NCBI RefSeq assembly: GCF_003248515.1
Contig: NZ_QFOB01000006.1
Location: forward strand, 248,001 to 312,000
Origin: Sphingomonas sp.
GTDB lineage: Bacteria > Pseudomonadota > Alphaproteobacteria > Sphingomonadales > Sphingomonadaceae
Length of the DNA: 64,000 bases
Direction: 5' to 3'
Positions 45,465 to 54,001 of this stretch are shown piece by piece; position 1 is the stretch's first letter; the number at the start of each line of letters is the position of its first letter. Both the position numbers and the translations under genes were made by a program. Under the pieces are notes generated by a model. The model saw nothing but the letters and a program-made list of their open reading frames with translations. It did not search any database and was not told the origin of the DNA.

Positions 45465-45926
45465 ATGCGCTGCCCTTTCTGCGGACATGCCGATAGCCAG
45501 GTGAAGGACAGCCGCCCCGCGGAGGATGGGGCGGCGATCCGGCGCCGGCGCCAGTGCGAGAAGTGCGACGCGCGCTTCTCCACGTTCGAGCGCGTGCAAC
45601 TGCGCGAGCTGACCGTCGTGAAGAAGGATGGCGAGCGCCAGCCCTTCGTCCGCGCCAAGCTGGAGCGGGCGATCGAGACGGCCGCGCGCAAGCGCCCGAT
45701 CGCGCTCGAGGAGATTGAGCGCCTCGTCAGCCGTATCCAGCGCCAATTCGAGACGAGCGGCGACAGCGAGGTTTCCGCCACCCGCATCGGCGAAGCCGTG
45801 ATGGAAGGGCTGAAGACGCTCGACAGCGTCGCCTATATCCGCTTCGCCAGCGTCTATAAGGATTTCCGCGAGGCGAAGGATTTCGAGGAATTCGTGGGCG
45901 CCGTGCAGGCCGCCACGAAGGAATAG
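45465..45926 (+). CDS. nrdR: Transcriptional repressor NrdR
   Basis: 153 aa, nucleotide-sensing repressor of ribonucleotide reductase genes. An N-terminal zinc ribbon (MRCPFCGHADSQVKDSRP ... CEKCDARFSTFER) is followed by an ATP-cone (VVKKDGERQPFVRAKLERAI). Full length. Confidence 0.96.
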   Translation: MRCPFCGHADSQVKDSRPAEDGAAIRRRRQCEKCDARFSTFERVQLRELTVVKKDGERQPFVRAKLERAIETAARKRPIALEEIERLVSRIQRQFETSGDSEVSATRIGEAVMEGLKTLDSVAYIRFASVYKDFREAKDFEEFVGAVQAATKE

Positions 45927-45999
45927 AGCCGGCCGAAAGCCGCTTACCACCCGCTACCGTTTGGCTCGCTCACCACTCACCCCAACCTACCCTCCCCGC

Positions 46000-46050
46000 T
46001 AGTCCCGAGCGGAGTCGAGGAACCCACGGTATCGAGCGAAGCCGAGATAC
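46000..46050. repeat. Degenerate copies of the dispersed palindromic element
   Basis: AGTCCCGAGCGGAGTCGAGG and, after a short spacer, TATCGAGCGAAGCCGAGATA are two diverged forms of the TCCTGAGCGAAGTCGAAGGA element seen intact at 36382-36467. They fill the gap between nrdR and the decayed GIY-YIG frame. Confidence 0.55.
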
Positions 46051-46066
46051 GACTATAAGAGCCCCG

Positions 46067-46309
46067 ATGACCTTATCGACCCATATCCTCCGCTGCGCCA
46101 ACGGCAGCTATCATGCCGGCCAGACCGATGATCTCGACCAACACACGGCCGGGCATCATTCGGGGCAGATTGCCGGATACACCGCCAGCAGCTTGCGGGT
46201 GGCACTGGGGGGGCATGAAAACTTCCAGACACGCCGAGGTGGCGCCGGCATCAAGCCCTGGTCGCGCGCCAAGAAAGAGGCTCTGATCCGAAGCGACGGG
46301 AGGGGCTGA
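46067..46309 (+). pseudogene. Decayed GIY-YIG nuclease-like gene
   Basis: The 80-codon frame keeps the family outline: HILRCANGSYHAGQTDDLDQ, GQIAGYTASSL and IKPWSRAKKEALIRSD. Key parts are damaged: the second tyrosine of the GIY-YIG motif is histidine (SYHAGQT), the arginine after DLD is lost, the stretch with the catalytic glutamate before the IKxWSRAKKEALI block is shortened, and the frame ends early after RSDGRG. Normal UvrC-like small GIY-YIG proteins run about 90-100 aa. Probably inactive. Confidence 0.6.
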
Positions 46310-46313
46310 ACGT

Positions 46314-47102
46314 ATGACCATTTCTCCCCGGAAACTCGCCTCACGCACCTCGGCTTCGCTCGGGGAAAACGGACATTTGGAAACCCCTCCTCCCGCCATC
46401 GTCCTCGTACGACCGCAGCTTGCAGAGAATATCGGCAAGGCCGCCCGCGCGATGCTCAATTTCGGGCTCACCGATCTGCGTCTCGTCTCTCCGCGCGATG
46501 GCTGGCCCAATCCCGCCGCGGGGCCGGCCGCCTCGGGCGCGGACGAGGTGATCGCCAATGCGCGCGTCTATGAAAGCGTGGCCGATGCCGTGGCCGATCG
46601 CGCGCATGTCTTCGCCACAACCGTACGCAAGCGCGGCGTGACCAAGCCGGTCGTCACCCCCGAACGGGCGGCCGCCACGATCCATGCCGAGCCGGGCGGC
46701 TGCGCGATCCTGTTCGGCCCGGAGCGCTCGGGGCTGGAGACGGACGACGTCGCCGTCGCACGCACGATCCTCACCGTGCCGATCAATCCCGAATTCGGCT
46801 CGCTCAATCTGGCCCAGGCGGTGATCCTCGTCGCCTATGAATGGTCGAAAGCGGAGGCGCTGGAGCAGCCCCCGGTGACGGAAATGCTTCCCCCCGCGCC
46901 GCAGGCGGAGCTGGATGGCATGATCGCGCAGCTGGATGGCATGCTGGAGGAGGCGGGCTATTTCTTCCCGCCCGATCGCAAACCCACCGTGCAGCGCACG
47001 CTGCGCACCCTGCTGACCAAGCCCGCATGGAATTCCCAGGAAGTACGCACGATGCGCGGCGTCCTTTCCGCGCTGGATCGCCCGCGCCCGCGCCGGGGCT
47101 GA
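46314..47102 (+). CDS. trmJ: tRNA (cytidine/uridine-2'-O)-methyltransferase TrmJ
   Basis: 262 aa SPOUT methyltransferase modifying position 32 of tRNAs. The N-terminal VLVRPQLAENIGKAARAMLNFG, and the knot motifs CAILFGPERSGLETDDV and SLNLAQAVILVAYEWSKA are characteristic; the C-terminal helix extension LDGMLEEAGYFFPPDRKP is specific to TrmJ. The first 25 residues before PPPAIVLVRP are not conserved, so the true start might be further in. Confidence 0.9.
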   Translation: MTISPRKLASRTSASLGENGHLETPPPAIVLVRPQLAENIGKAARAMLNFGLTDLRLVSPRDGWPNPAAGPAASGADEVIANARVYESVADAVADRAHVFATTVRKRGVTKPVVTPERAAATIHAEPGGCAILFGPERSGLETDDVAVARTILTVPINPEFGSLNLAQAVILVAYEWSKAEALEQPPVTEMLPPAPQAELDGMIAQLDGMLEEAGYFFPPDRKPTVQRTLRTLLTKPAWNSQEVRTMRGVLSALDRPRPRRG

Positions 47103-47282
47103 TCCGGCGCCTCGCCGCGATTGACTCGCGGCGGGGTCGCCGCTAAGCGCCCGCCTTCGCAATTGGCCCCGCACCCCGGTGCAGCGGTGGCCCTGCCCTC
47201 GTCTCGATGAGCCAAGCAGCGCGGATCCGGGATCATCCGCACGGGCTTCCGGCCCGGGCACAACGCAATTGAAGGACATATC

Positions 47283-47872
47283 ATGTCGAAGCGCAGCAGC
47301 GCCAAGTACAAGCTCGATCGCCGCATGGGCGAGAACATCTGGGGCCGCCCGAAGTCCCCGGTGAACAAGCGTGAATATGGAAGGGCAAGGCTACCGACTT
47401 TGGTATCCAGCTGAAGGCGAAGCAGAAGCTCAAGGGCTATTACGGCGACGTCACCGAGAAGCAGTTCAAGAAGGCCTATGCCGAAGCGGACCGCATGAAG
47501 GGCGATACCGGCCAGAACCTGATCGGCATGCTGGAGCGGCGCCTCGACGCGCTGGTCTATCGCGCCAAGTTCGCACCGACCATCTGGTCGGCCCGCCAGC
47601 TCGTCAGCCACGGCCACATCCGCGTCAACGGCGTGAAGTGCAACATCGCCTCGCGCCTCGTGAAGCCGGGCGACGAGATCACGCTGGGCACCAAGGCGCA
47701 GGAAATGGCGCTGGTGATGGAAGCGCAGGGCCTCTCCGAGCGCGAGATCCCCGATTATGTCGTCGCCGATGGCAGCGCCAAGGTCACCTTCATCCGCGTC
47801 CCCACGCTGGACGAAGTGCCCTATCCGGTGAAGATGGAACCGAATCTGGTCGTCGAGTTCTACTCGCGCTGA
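47283..47872 (+). pseudogene. rpsD: 30S ribosomal protein S4, frameshifted by an apparent 25-nt deletion
   Basis: The gene starts normally (MSKRSSAKYKLDRRMG, then NKREY). At 47380/47381 the sequence jumps from the codons for ...REYG straight to KGKATDFGIQLK, which is in another frame. The missing part should encode the conserved G-P-G-Q-H-G-Q-R-R block. Taken literally, translation ends at 47414 after 43 aa. The rest (47381-47872) is a perfect S4 sequence with MLERRLDALVYRAKFAPT and the S4 RNA-binding domain. Observed length is 590 nt; adding 25 gives exactly 204 codons plus stop, the expected S4 length. S4 is normally essential, so a sequence or assembly error, or a second copy elsewhere, is likely. 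Confidence 0.85.
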
Positions 47873-47895
47873 TCGGTTCCTCCGGGACGAACAGG

Positions 47896-47927
47896 AAGGG
47901 CGGCGCCGGCGACGGCGCCGCCCTTTT
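47896..47927 (+). terminator. Terminator of rpsD
   Basis: AAGGGCGGCGCC pairs over 12 bases with GGCGCCGCCCTT across a 6-base loop and ends in TTTT. It lies 24 bases after the rpsD stop. Confidence 0.88.
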
Positions 47928-48090
47928 CGTTGGCGAGGTCGAGATCCGGCCCCACCCGGTTTATCGGTGCCTGTCCAAAATCCGCGGCATCAGCCACGAT
48001 CGGGATGATCGGCGTGCGTAACACCGCTATCGCCCTGCCCGCTGATGATCGGGCTCTAGCGCCCGATCGATCGTCTTCCACAACAAGCCA

Positions 48091-49374
48091 TCATGCCACC
48101 CGCGCCTTCGGCCGCATCACGGCAAACAGCGCCAGGCTGCCCAGCGTTACCGCCACGAAGCCGGCGATGTCGCCCATCTTCCCGATCGCGACCAGGAGGA
48201 CCATGCTGATCATCCCCACCCAGGCCGACGGCGCGAGAATGCGGAACGCCAGCGGCTTGCCGGAAATGGCGATGCCCCGCCGACGGAGCGACAGGGCCGC
48301 CGCGCATGCCAGGAAATAGATTCCCGCCGTCGCCAGCGTGGAAAGAATAGCCAGCCCCTCGAACGTGCCCGTCACCGCCAGGAACAGCGCGATCCCGGTG
48401 TGGAAAAGGATCGCGACATAGGGCGTCCGCCAGGCCGGATGCACGCGTCCGAACACCGCTGGCAGCAGGCCATCGCGCCCGAAGGCGAACAGCACGCGCG
48501 GCGCGCCGAAAATGTCGCTGCCGATCCAGACGAGCCGCGACAGCGCCGCTCCGAACAGAAGAACGAGGCCCAAAGTGGGGCTCACCTGCTTCATAGCGTC
48601 CGCCAGCGGCTCCGCCGATCCCGCCAGCGCGGGGCCCAGCAGCCCCTGGGCAACAAGCTGGATCGCGATGTAGAAGATCGGCACGAAGGCCATGGCCAGC
48701 ATCGTCGCGCGCGGCACGGTGCGCGCAGGATCGGCAACCTCGCCGCTCGCGGCGAGTGGCGTCTCCATCCCGCAGAAGGCGAAGAGCGCGAGTTGCACGG
48801 CGGCTGCGAAACTCGCGAAATCCAGCGTTTCGGGCGGTGCGACCGTCTCGGGAGGCTTGTGCCCGGAAAGGATGGCGAAGCCGCCGACCACCAGGAACAG
48901 GCATAAGGGAATCAGCTTGATGACGGTGCCCGAAGCGATGATCCGCGCGGCCAGCCCCACACCCCTGAGGTTTATCGCCGTGATGCCACCGAACATCAGC
49001 AGCAGCATCGCGAAGCGCGCGCCCGGCCCGGCAAGCGCGGGCGTGAGCGTGCCGATCCCGTCGAGGAAGGCCACGGCGATGCCGCCGCATGCCAGCACGC
49101 TCGCCAGCCAGATATAGATGCCGCACAGAAAGGCCCAGCGTTTGCCGAAAGCGGCCTCCACCGTGCCATAGGCGCCACCACTTGTCGGCACGCGGCTGCC
49201 GGCTTCCGCGAAGCACACCACCACCGCGCCCATCGCCAGCGCGCAGACGAGATAGACGAGCATCGTATAGGGGCCGGCCGATGCGGCCATGGATCTGGGC
49301 AGCGAGAAGATGCCCCCGCCGACCACGCCGTTCACGATGCTGGCCGCCAGCGCCCACGTGCCGACGCCACGCAT
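48091..49374 (-). CDS. APC-superfamily amino acid permease
   Basis: 427 aa with about 12 helices. SIVNGVVGGGIFSLPRSMA is the helix-1 substrate site (G-G-G-I-F). SRVPTSGGAYGTVEAAFGKRWAFLCGI and FCGMETPLAASGEVADPARTVPRA follow, all typical of APC antiporters and permeases. Substrate unknown. The ATG at 49374 gives a very short N-terminus (MRGVGTWALA); the frame stays open upstream and the real start could be earlier. Confidence 0.88.
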   Translation of the reverse strand: MRGVGTWALAASIVNGVVGGGIFSLPRSMAASAGPYTMLVYLVCALAMGAVVVCFAEAGSRVPTSGGAYGTVEAAFGKRWAFLCGIYIWLASVLACGGIAVAFLDGIGTLTPALAGPGARFAMLLLMFGGITAINLRGVGLAARIIASGTVIKLIPLCLFLVVGGFAILSGHKPPETVAPPETLDFASFAAAVQLALFAFCGMETPLAASGEVADPARTVPRATMLAMAFVPIFYIAIQLVAQGLLGPALAGSAEPLADAMKQVSPTLGLVLLFGAALSRLVWIGSDIFGAPRVLFAFGRDGLLPAVFGRVHPAWRTPYVAILFHTGIALFLAVTGTFEGLAILSTLATAGIYFLACAAALSLRRRGIAISGKPLAFRILAPSAWVGMISMVLLVAIGKMGDIAGFVAVTLGSLALFAVMRPKARVA

Positions 49375-49553
49375 CAGCCCCTGATCGCGCGACGTCTCCT
49401 CGCCCGCAATCGCTTCGCTCGCGCCGATTCCCGCCAGAGCCGCCCCCTATCGCCCGTGGAAGCGACGAACGTGCCCGAGGCGACCGACCTCTGCAACAGG
49501 CTCGACGGGGCGGAATCACCCGCCCGGCCGAGCCGCCGCAATCAGATCATGCG

Positions 49554-50207
49554 TCAGAGGATGGACTGGCCCGTCTTCGCCCAGTCGGCCGCGAAGCTTT
49601 CCAGCCCCTTGTCGGTCAGCACATGCTTGGCGAGCTGCTCGATGACCGACGGCGGCGCGGTCATCACATCCGCTCCCACCTTTGCGCTATCCAGCACGTG
49701 CATCGGCGAGCGCACGCTGGCGACCAGGATCTCGGTGTCGAAATCATAATTGTCGTAGATCAGGCGGATATCGGCGATCAGCTCCATGCCCGAATGACCG
49801 ATATCGTCCAGACGTCCGACGAAGGGCGAGATGAAGCTCGCCCCCGCCTTCGCCGCCAGCAGCGCCTGATTGGCGGAGAAACAGAGCGTGACGTTGACGA
49901 GCGTGCCATCGCCGCGAAGCTTGCGGCAGGTCTTCAGGCCATCGATCGTGAGCGGCACCTTGATGCACACGTTGTCGGCGATCTTCCGGAGGATCTCGGC
50001 CTCCTTCATCATCTGATCGTGCTCCATTGAGACGACTTCGGCGGAGACGGGGCCGGAGGTGATCCCGCAAATCTCCTTCACCACCTCCTTGAAGTCGCGG
50101 CCGGATTTGTTGATCAGCGAGGGATTGGTCGTCACCCCGTCGAGCAGCCCGGCCTCCTGCAGCTCCTTGATGTCGGCCACTTCGGCGGTGTCGGCGAAGA
50201 ACTTCAT
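49554..50207 (-). CDS. tal: Transaldolase (small, TalC/FSA-like type)
   Basis: 217 aa TIM-barrel enzyme of the short transaldolase subfamily. MKFFADTAEVADIKEL and DGVTTNPSLINKSG are its start; the Schiff-base lysine lies in VCIKVPLTIDGLK. Transaldolase of the pentose-phosphate pathway is the more common activity for this subtype; fructose-6-phosphate aldolase is the alternative and cannot be excluded by sequence alone. Confidence 0.92.
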   Translation of the reverse strand: MKFFADTAEVADIKELQEAGLLDGVTTNPSLINKSGRDFKEVVKEICGITSGPVSAEVVSMEHDQMMKEAEILRKIADNVCIKVPLTIDGLKTCRKLRGDGTLVNVTLCFSANQALLAAKAGASFISPFVGRLDDIGHSGMELIADIRLIYDNYDFDTEILVASVRSPMHVLDSAKVGADVMTAPPSVIEQLAKHVLTDKGLESFAADWAKTGQSIL

Positions 50208-50279
50208 GGGGACGTGCTCCTGATCGGTTTCGGGGCCATATAGAGCCTTGTCCGGCGGAGGGAACCGCCAGCTTCAGCC

Positions 50280-51626
50280 CTAACGCATGAGAACGAGTTC
50301 TTCTGCCATGCTCGGATGCAGCGCCACCGTCTGGTCGAAGGCCTGTTTGGTCAGGCCCGCCTTCACCGCGACGGCCGCCGCCTGGAGGATTTCCGGCGCA
50401 TCGGGTCCGATCATGTGGATGCCCAGCACCACGTCCGTCTCCGGATGGACCACCATCTTGTAGAGTGCGCGCTCGTTGCGGCCAGCCAGCACATTCTTCA
50501 TCGCGCGGAAATCGGCGGTGTAGGTTTTACAGCTGCCGAGAGACTTGCGCGCCTGTGCCTCCGTCAGGCCGACGCCCGCCAGCGGCGGATGGCTGAAGAC
50601 GGCGCTCGGGATGCAGCCATAATCCACCCGCCACGGACTGTTGCCAAACACGGTATCGGCGAAGGCATGCCCCTCGCGGATCGCCACCGGCGTAAGCTGC
50701 ACGCGATTGGTGACATCGCCCACCGCATAAATGCTGCCGACCGCAGTCTTGCTATCCGCATCCACCGGAATCGCGCCATGCGCGTCCACCTGTATCCCGG
50801 CCGCCTCCAGCCCCAGCCCCATGGTATTCGGCCGTCGGCCGGTGGCGAACAGCACCATATCCGTCTCGATCGGCGCGCCGCCGCCGACGAAGCTGACCTT
50901 GAGCGCGCCGTCCTCCAGCCGCTCGATCTTCTCCATCACGGTGTTCAGCTTAAAATCGATGCCCTTGGCCATGCTGATGGCCATCAGCCGCTCCACGATC
51001 TGCCGCTCATATTGGCGCAGGATCACATCGGACCGGTTTACGAGCGTGACGTGTGCGCGCAGTTCATGAAAGATGCCGGCGAATTCGTTGGCGATGTAGC
51101 CGCCCCCCGCGATCAGAATGCGCTTCGGCAGGCTCGGCAGATCGAACACCTCGTTGGAGGTGATACCCAGCTCCGCGCCGGGAATGGCGAGCACATCCGG
51201 CGTCGCGCCGGTCGCGATCAATATCCTGCCGGCGGTATAGTCCGTATCGCCCACCCGAACGCTGTTCGGCCCGGTGACGATCGCGCGGCCATGGATCGTC
51301 TCCACATTGTTGCTCGCCAGCGTCGTGCCATAGGCGCCTTCGATCCGTTTGACCTCGGCCAGCACATTGTCGCGCAGCGTCGGCCAGTCGAAATCGCAGG
51401 TCGGCACCTGCCAGCCGAAGCGGCGGGCATCCATCAGATCCTCGGCGAAATGCGCGCCATAAACGAGCAATTTCTTGGGCACGCACCCACGGATCACGCA
51501 AGTGCCGCCAACCCGATATTCCTCCGCGACCGCCACCTTCGCGCCATGCGCGGCCGCCACGCGCGAAGCCCGCACGCCGCCCGACCCCGCACCGATGACG
51601 AACAGGTCGAAATCATAATCAGCCAT
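50280..51626 (-). CDS. gor: Glutathione-disulfide reductase
   Basis: 448 aa FAD/NADPH enzyme that keeps glutathione reduced. FAD site DLFVIGAGSGGVRASR, redox cysteines in GGTCVIRGCVPKKLLVYG, NADPH site ILIAGGGYIANEFAG, and C-terminal active-site histidine in ALHPSMAEELV. The ATG at 51626 (MADYDFDL) has GGAG upstream; the open frame 30 bases longer is not needed. Confidence 0.94.
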   Translation of the reverse strand: MADYDFDLFVIGAGSGGVRASRVAAAHGAKVAVAEEYRVGGTCVIRGCVPKKLLVYGAHFAEDLMDARRFGWQVPTCDFDWPTLRDNVLAEVKRIEGAYGTTLASNNVETIHGRAIVTGPNSVRVGDTDYTAGRILIATGATPDVLAIPGAELGITSNEVFDLPSLPKRILIAGGGYIANEFAGIFHELRAHVTLVNRSDVILRQYERQIVERLMAISMAKGIDFKLNTVMEKIERLEDGALKVSFVGGGAPIETDMVLFATGRRPNTMGLGLEAAGIQVDAHGAIPVDADSKTAVGSIYAVGDVTNRVQLTPVAIREGHAFADTVFGNSPWRVDYGCIPSAVFSHPPLAGVGLTEAQARKSLGSCKTYTADFRAMKNVLAGRNERALYKMVVHPETDVVLGIHMIGPDAPEILQAAAVAVKAGLTKQAFDQTVALHPSMAEELVLMR

Positions 51627-52136
51627 TGCGGGGTGAACTCCAGTTGCGAAGCGCATCTAGGCAGCCCCGCCACGCGGCGCAAATGGGATAGGCCGATCGC
51701 GGTGATCGACCTGGTGATTGTTCGATCGTCCGTCCCATGCTCGCCGGCGCGAGCGGAAGGTCGCCTCATCGTGCCGGGCGCGTCTCCGGCAGGGCGGACG
51801 GAATTCCGGCATTTGCCCGATCGGCGGTCGCCAGCCGGCGCAGCGGTGCGGGCAAGGCAATCCTCCGGCAACTCTATCCACCACGCGGCGTTCAGTCGCT
51901 GTCCCACCCTGGAAAAGCAGCGCCGGCCAAGATGTCCCTGGAGATTTCGATATCCTCCGATTTCAGATGGGCCGGATCGATCCGGCGCGTGCGCCCCGGG
52001 CAGCATGGCCGGGCGCGCGAACCCGCATCCGCACCCGGTGATCCGTGGGGTGCGGGAAACGAGCCGGCATAGGCGCGATCATCGGATCGCTTGGTCGACG
52101 CCCCCCTGCATGCCGACATGCCCCCGCCCGACCGCG
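51627..52136. other. Gene-free stretch upstream of gor
   Basis: About 510 bases with no convincing coding frame on either strand: the open frames lack ribosome-binding sites and give arginine- and proline-rich translations. It holds the gor promoter, though no clear elements could be fixed. The only structured feature is GCCGGATCGATCCGGC, a perfect 16-base palindrome at 51971-51986. Confidence 0.5.
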
Positions 52137-52169
52137 TTGATCGTATAGGTTCGCTAATTTCCCTATACG
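52137..52169 (+). promoter_or_regulatory. MerR-style promoter with 8-12-8 palindrome
   Basis: CGTATAGG (52142-52149) and CCTATACG (52162-52169) form a perfect inverted repeat around 12 bases. TTGATC at 52137 is a good -35 and TATACG at 52164 a fair -10, giving a spacer of 20-21 bases. Over-long spacers with a dyad are the hallmark of promoters activated by MerR-type regulators, and the operon downstream ends with a MerR gene. Transcription would start near 52175, about 90 bases before the DUF2147 gene. Confidence 0.5.
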
Positions 52170-52265
52170 TCAATCAATTTTTGAGGCAGAACGTGATTCG
52201 AGGATGCCGCGCCGGCATTCGAAAACGTTTTGCACGGCCCGATCGGGGCCGGCTGGAGGAGAGAG

Positions 52266-52670
52266 ATGATCGTCCTGATGGCCGCGGCCGCACTGGCCGC
52301 CGGGGGAGCCGAATCCATCGTCGGAAAATGGCGCGCCGAAACGAAAGGCGCCGTCATCGAGATCGCCCGCTGCGGCTCATCGATCTGCGGCAAGCTTACC
52401 GGATCGGATGGGCTGCGCGCCAACCCCGACATGCTCGATGCGAAGAACAAGGAGCCCAAGCTCCGCGGCCGCCGGGTGATGGGGCTCGAGATGATCAGCG
52501 GTGCCTTCACCTTCGCCGATGGCTCGTGGAGCGGCGGCACCGTTTATAATCCCGATGACGGCGGCACCTACAAGGCGACGCTGACCCTTCCGGACAATGA
52601 TCATCTGAAGCTCAAGGGCTGCATCGTCTGGCCGCTCTGCAAGACACAGACGTGGACGCGCATCCGTTGA
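52266..52670 (+). CDS. DUF2147 secreted protein
   Basis: 134 aa after GGAGGAGAG. A short signal peptide (MIVLMAAAALAAGG) precedes IVGKWRAETKGAVIEIARCG, the start of the DUF2147 beta-barrel. RRVMGLEMISG, YNPDDGGTYKATLTL and LKGCIVWPLCKTQTWTR complete it. Family function is unknown; members often sit beside outer-membrane or lipid genes. It opens the putative fatty-acid operon, 29 bases ahead of fadL. Confidence 0.88.
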   Translation: MIVLMAAAALAAGGAESIVGKWRAETKGAVIEIARCGSSICGKLTGSDGLRANPDMLDAKNKEPKLRGRRVMGLEMISGAFTFADGSWSGGTVYNPDDGGTYKATLTLPDNDHLKLKGCIVWPLCKTQTWTRIR

Positions 52671-52699
52671 CGACAATATATTCTCAGGAGAGGAAAGTT

Positions 52700-54001
52700 A
52701 TGAAGACCATTTTCGTCCGGGGCATGATGCTGGCAGCGGCACCGGGAGCCTTGCTGGCGGCAAGCGCCGCGCATGCCGGCGCCTTCTACCTCCAGGAGCA
52801 GTCGGTTCGCGCGACGGGCCGCGCCTTTTCGGGCGAAGTGGCAGATCAGGGATCCGCGTCGCTGTGGTGGAATCCGGCCGCGATCGGCGGGATGACGGGC
52901 GGAGAGGGCTCGTTCGGCCTCAGCGCGATCCTGCCGAAGGGCAAGGTGACCAATCTCAACACGCTCATCAAGCGCCCGACCAACACCGCGCCGGTTGCGA
53001 TCGGCGGAGAGCAGGTTTCCGAGGATCCGATCAACAAGGGCTATCTGCCCTCGGGCGCCGTCGCCTATGGCATCACCCCCAAGGTCGCGCTCGGCCTTGC
53101 GATCACCTCGCCCTACAGCTTCACGACCAACTATAATTCCACGAGTTGGGCGCGTTACACGGCGGACAAGACCATGCTCCGCACCTTCGACATCCAGCCT
53201 TCGGTCGCCTTCGCGCCGAATGAGAATATCAGCCTGGGCGTCGCGCTGAACGCCGAACATTCGAAGGCGAGCCTTTCCAATTTCCTTCCCAATCTTTCGG
53301 CCGCGCTGCCGGACGGCCATCAGACGCTGAAGGGCGATGGCTGGGATTTCGGCTGGACGGCGGGCGCCCAGTTCCGCACCGACCGCGTGACATTCGGCGC
53401 CAGCTACAAATCGAGCGTCAAGCACGTGCTGAAGGGCGACGTGGTCACCGCCGGCCTGCTTGGCCCGCTTGCGGGGCAGAACGGGACGATCAGCACCAAG
53501 GCCACCTTCCGCACGCCCTGGCAGGCGACGTTCGGCGCGCGCTTCAAGGCCACCGACAAGCTGACGCTGAACGCGCAGATCGTGCGCTTCGGCTGGAACA
53601 AGTTCGATTCGATCAGGCTCGGCTCCCCGATCAACAGCGCTCTTCCGGAAAATTACAAGAATACCTGGAGCTTCGCCGGAGGCGTTGATTATGCCGTGAA
53701 CGAGAAGTGGACGCTGCGCGGCGGCATCCAGCACGATCAGACACCGACGCGGGACGGCAATCGCGATGCGCGCGTGCCGGATGGCGATCGGTGGAATTTC
53801 GCGCTGGGCACCAGCTATGATCTGATGCCCGGTTTCACGATCGACGCGGCTGCCAATTATCTGCCGGTGAAGAATGCCAGCATCGATCGCACCACCGCCG
53901 CTTATGCCGGAACGGCCGTGCAGACGCCGATCCTCGTGAACGGGGAACTGCGCAAGGCCAGCGTTCTCGTCTTCGCGCTGGGCGGACGGCTGCGCTTCTG
54001 A
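52700..54001 (+). CDS. fadL: FadL/OmpP1-type outer-membrane transporter
   Basis: 433 aa, beta-barrel porin for long-chain fatty acids or other hydrophobic compounds. Signal peptide, then GAFYLQEQSVRATGRAFSG (the N-terminal plug), GSASLWWNPAAIGG, and barrel strands ending in the aromatic C-terminus GGRLRF. The ribosome-binding site is AGGAGAGG. The stop overlaps the next gene as TGATG. Long-chain fatty acids are the inferred substrate because of the adjacent acyl-CoA ligase. Confidence 0.92.
   Translation: MKTIFVRGMMLAAAPGALLAASAAHAGAFYLQEQSVRATGRAFSGEVADQGSASLWWNPAAIGGMTGGEGSFGLSAILPKGKVTNLNTLIKRPTNTAPVAIGGEQVSEDPINKGYLPSGAVAYGITPKVALGLAITSPYSFTTNYNSTSWARYTADKTMLRTFDIQPSVAFAPNENISLGVALNAEHSKASLSNFLPNLSAALPDGHQTLKGDGWDFGWTAGAQFRTDRVTFGASYKSSVKHVLKGDVVTAGLLGPLAGQNGTISTKATFRTPWQATFGARFKATDKLTLNAQIVRFGWNKFDSIRLGSPINSALPENYKNTWSFAGGVDYAVNEKWTLRGGIQHDQTPTRDGNRDARVPDGDRWNFALGTSYDLMPGFTIDAAANYLPVKNASIDRTTAAYAGTAVQTPILVNGELRKASVLVFALGGRLRF

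Noticed and set aside
47371..48021. A 216-codon frame over rpsD
   Set aside because: It reads S4 in the wrong frame and runs through the terminator; it is open only because of the deletion and GC bias.
51657..52136. Possible small genes between gor and the DUF2147 gene
   Set aside because: Open frames on both strands are short, lack ribosome-binding sites and show no recognisable protein.
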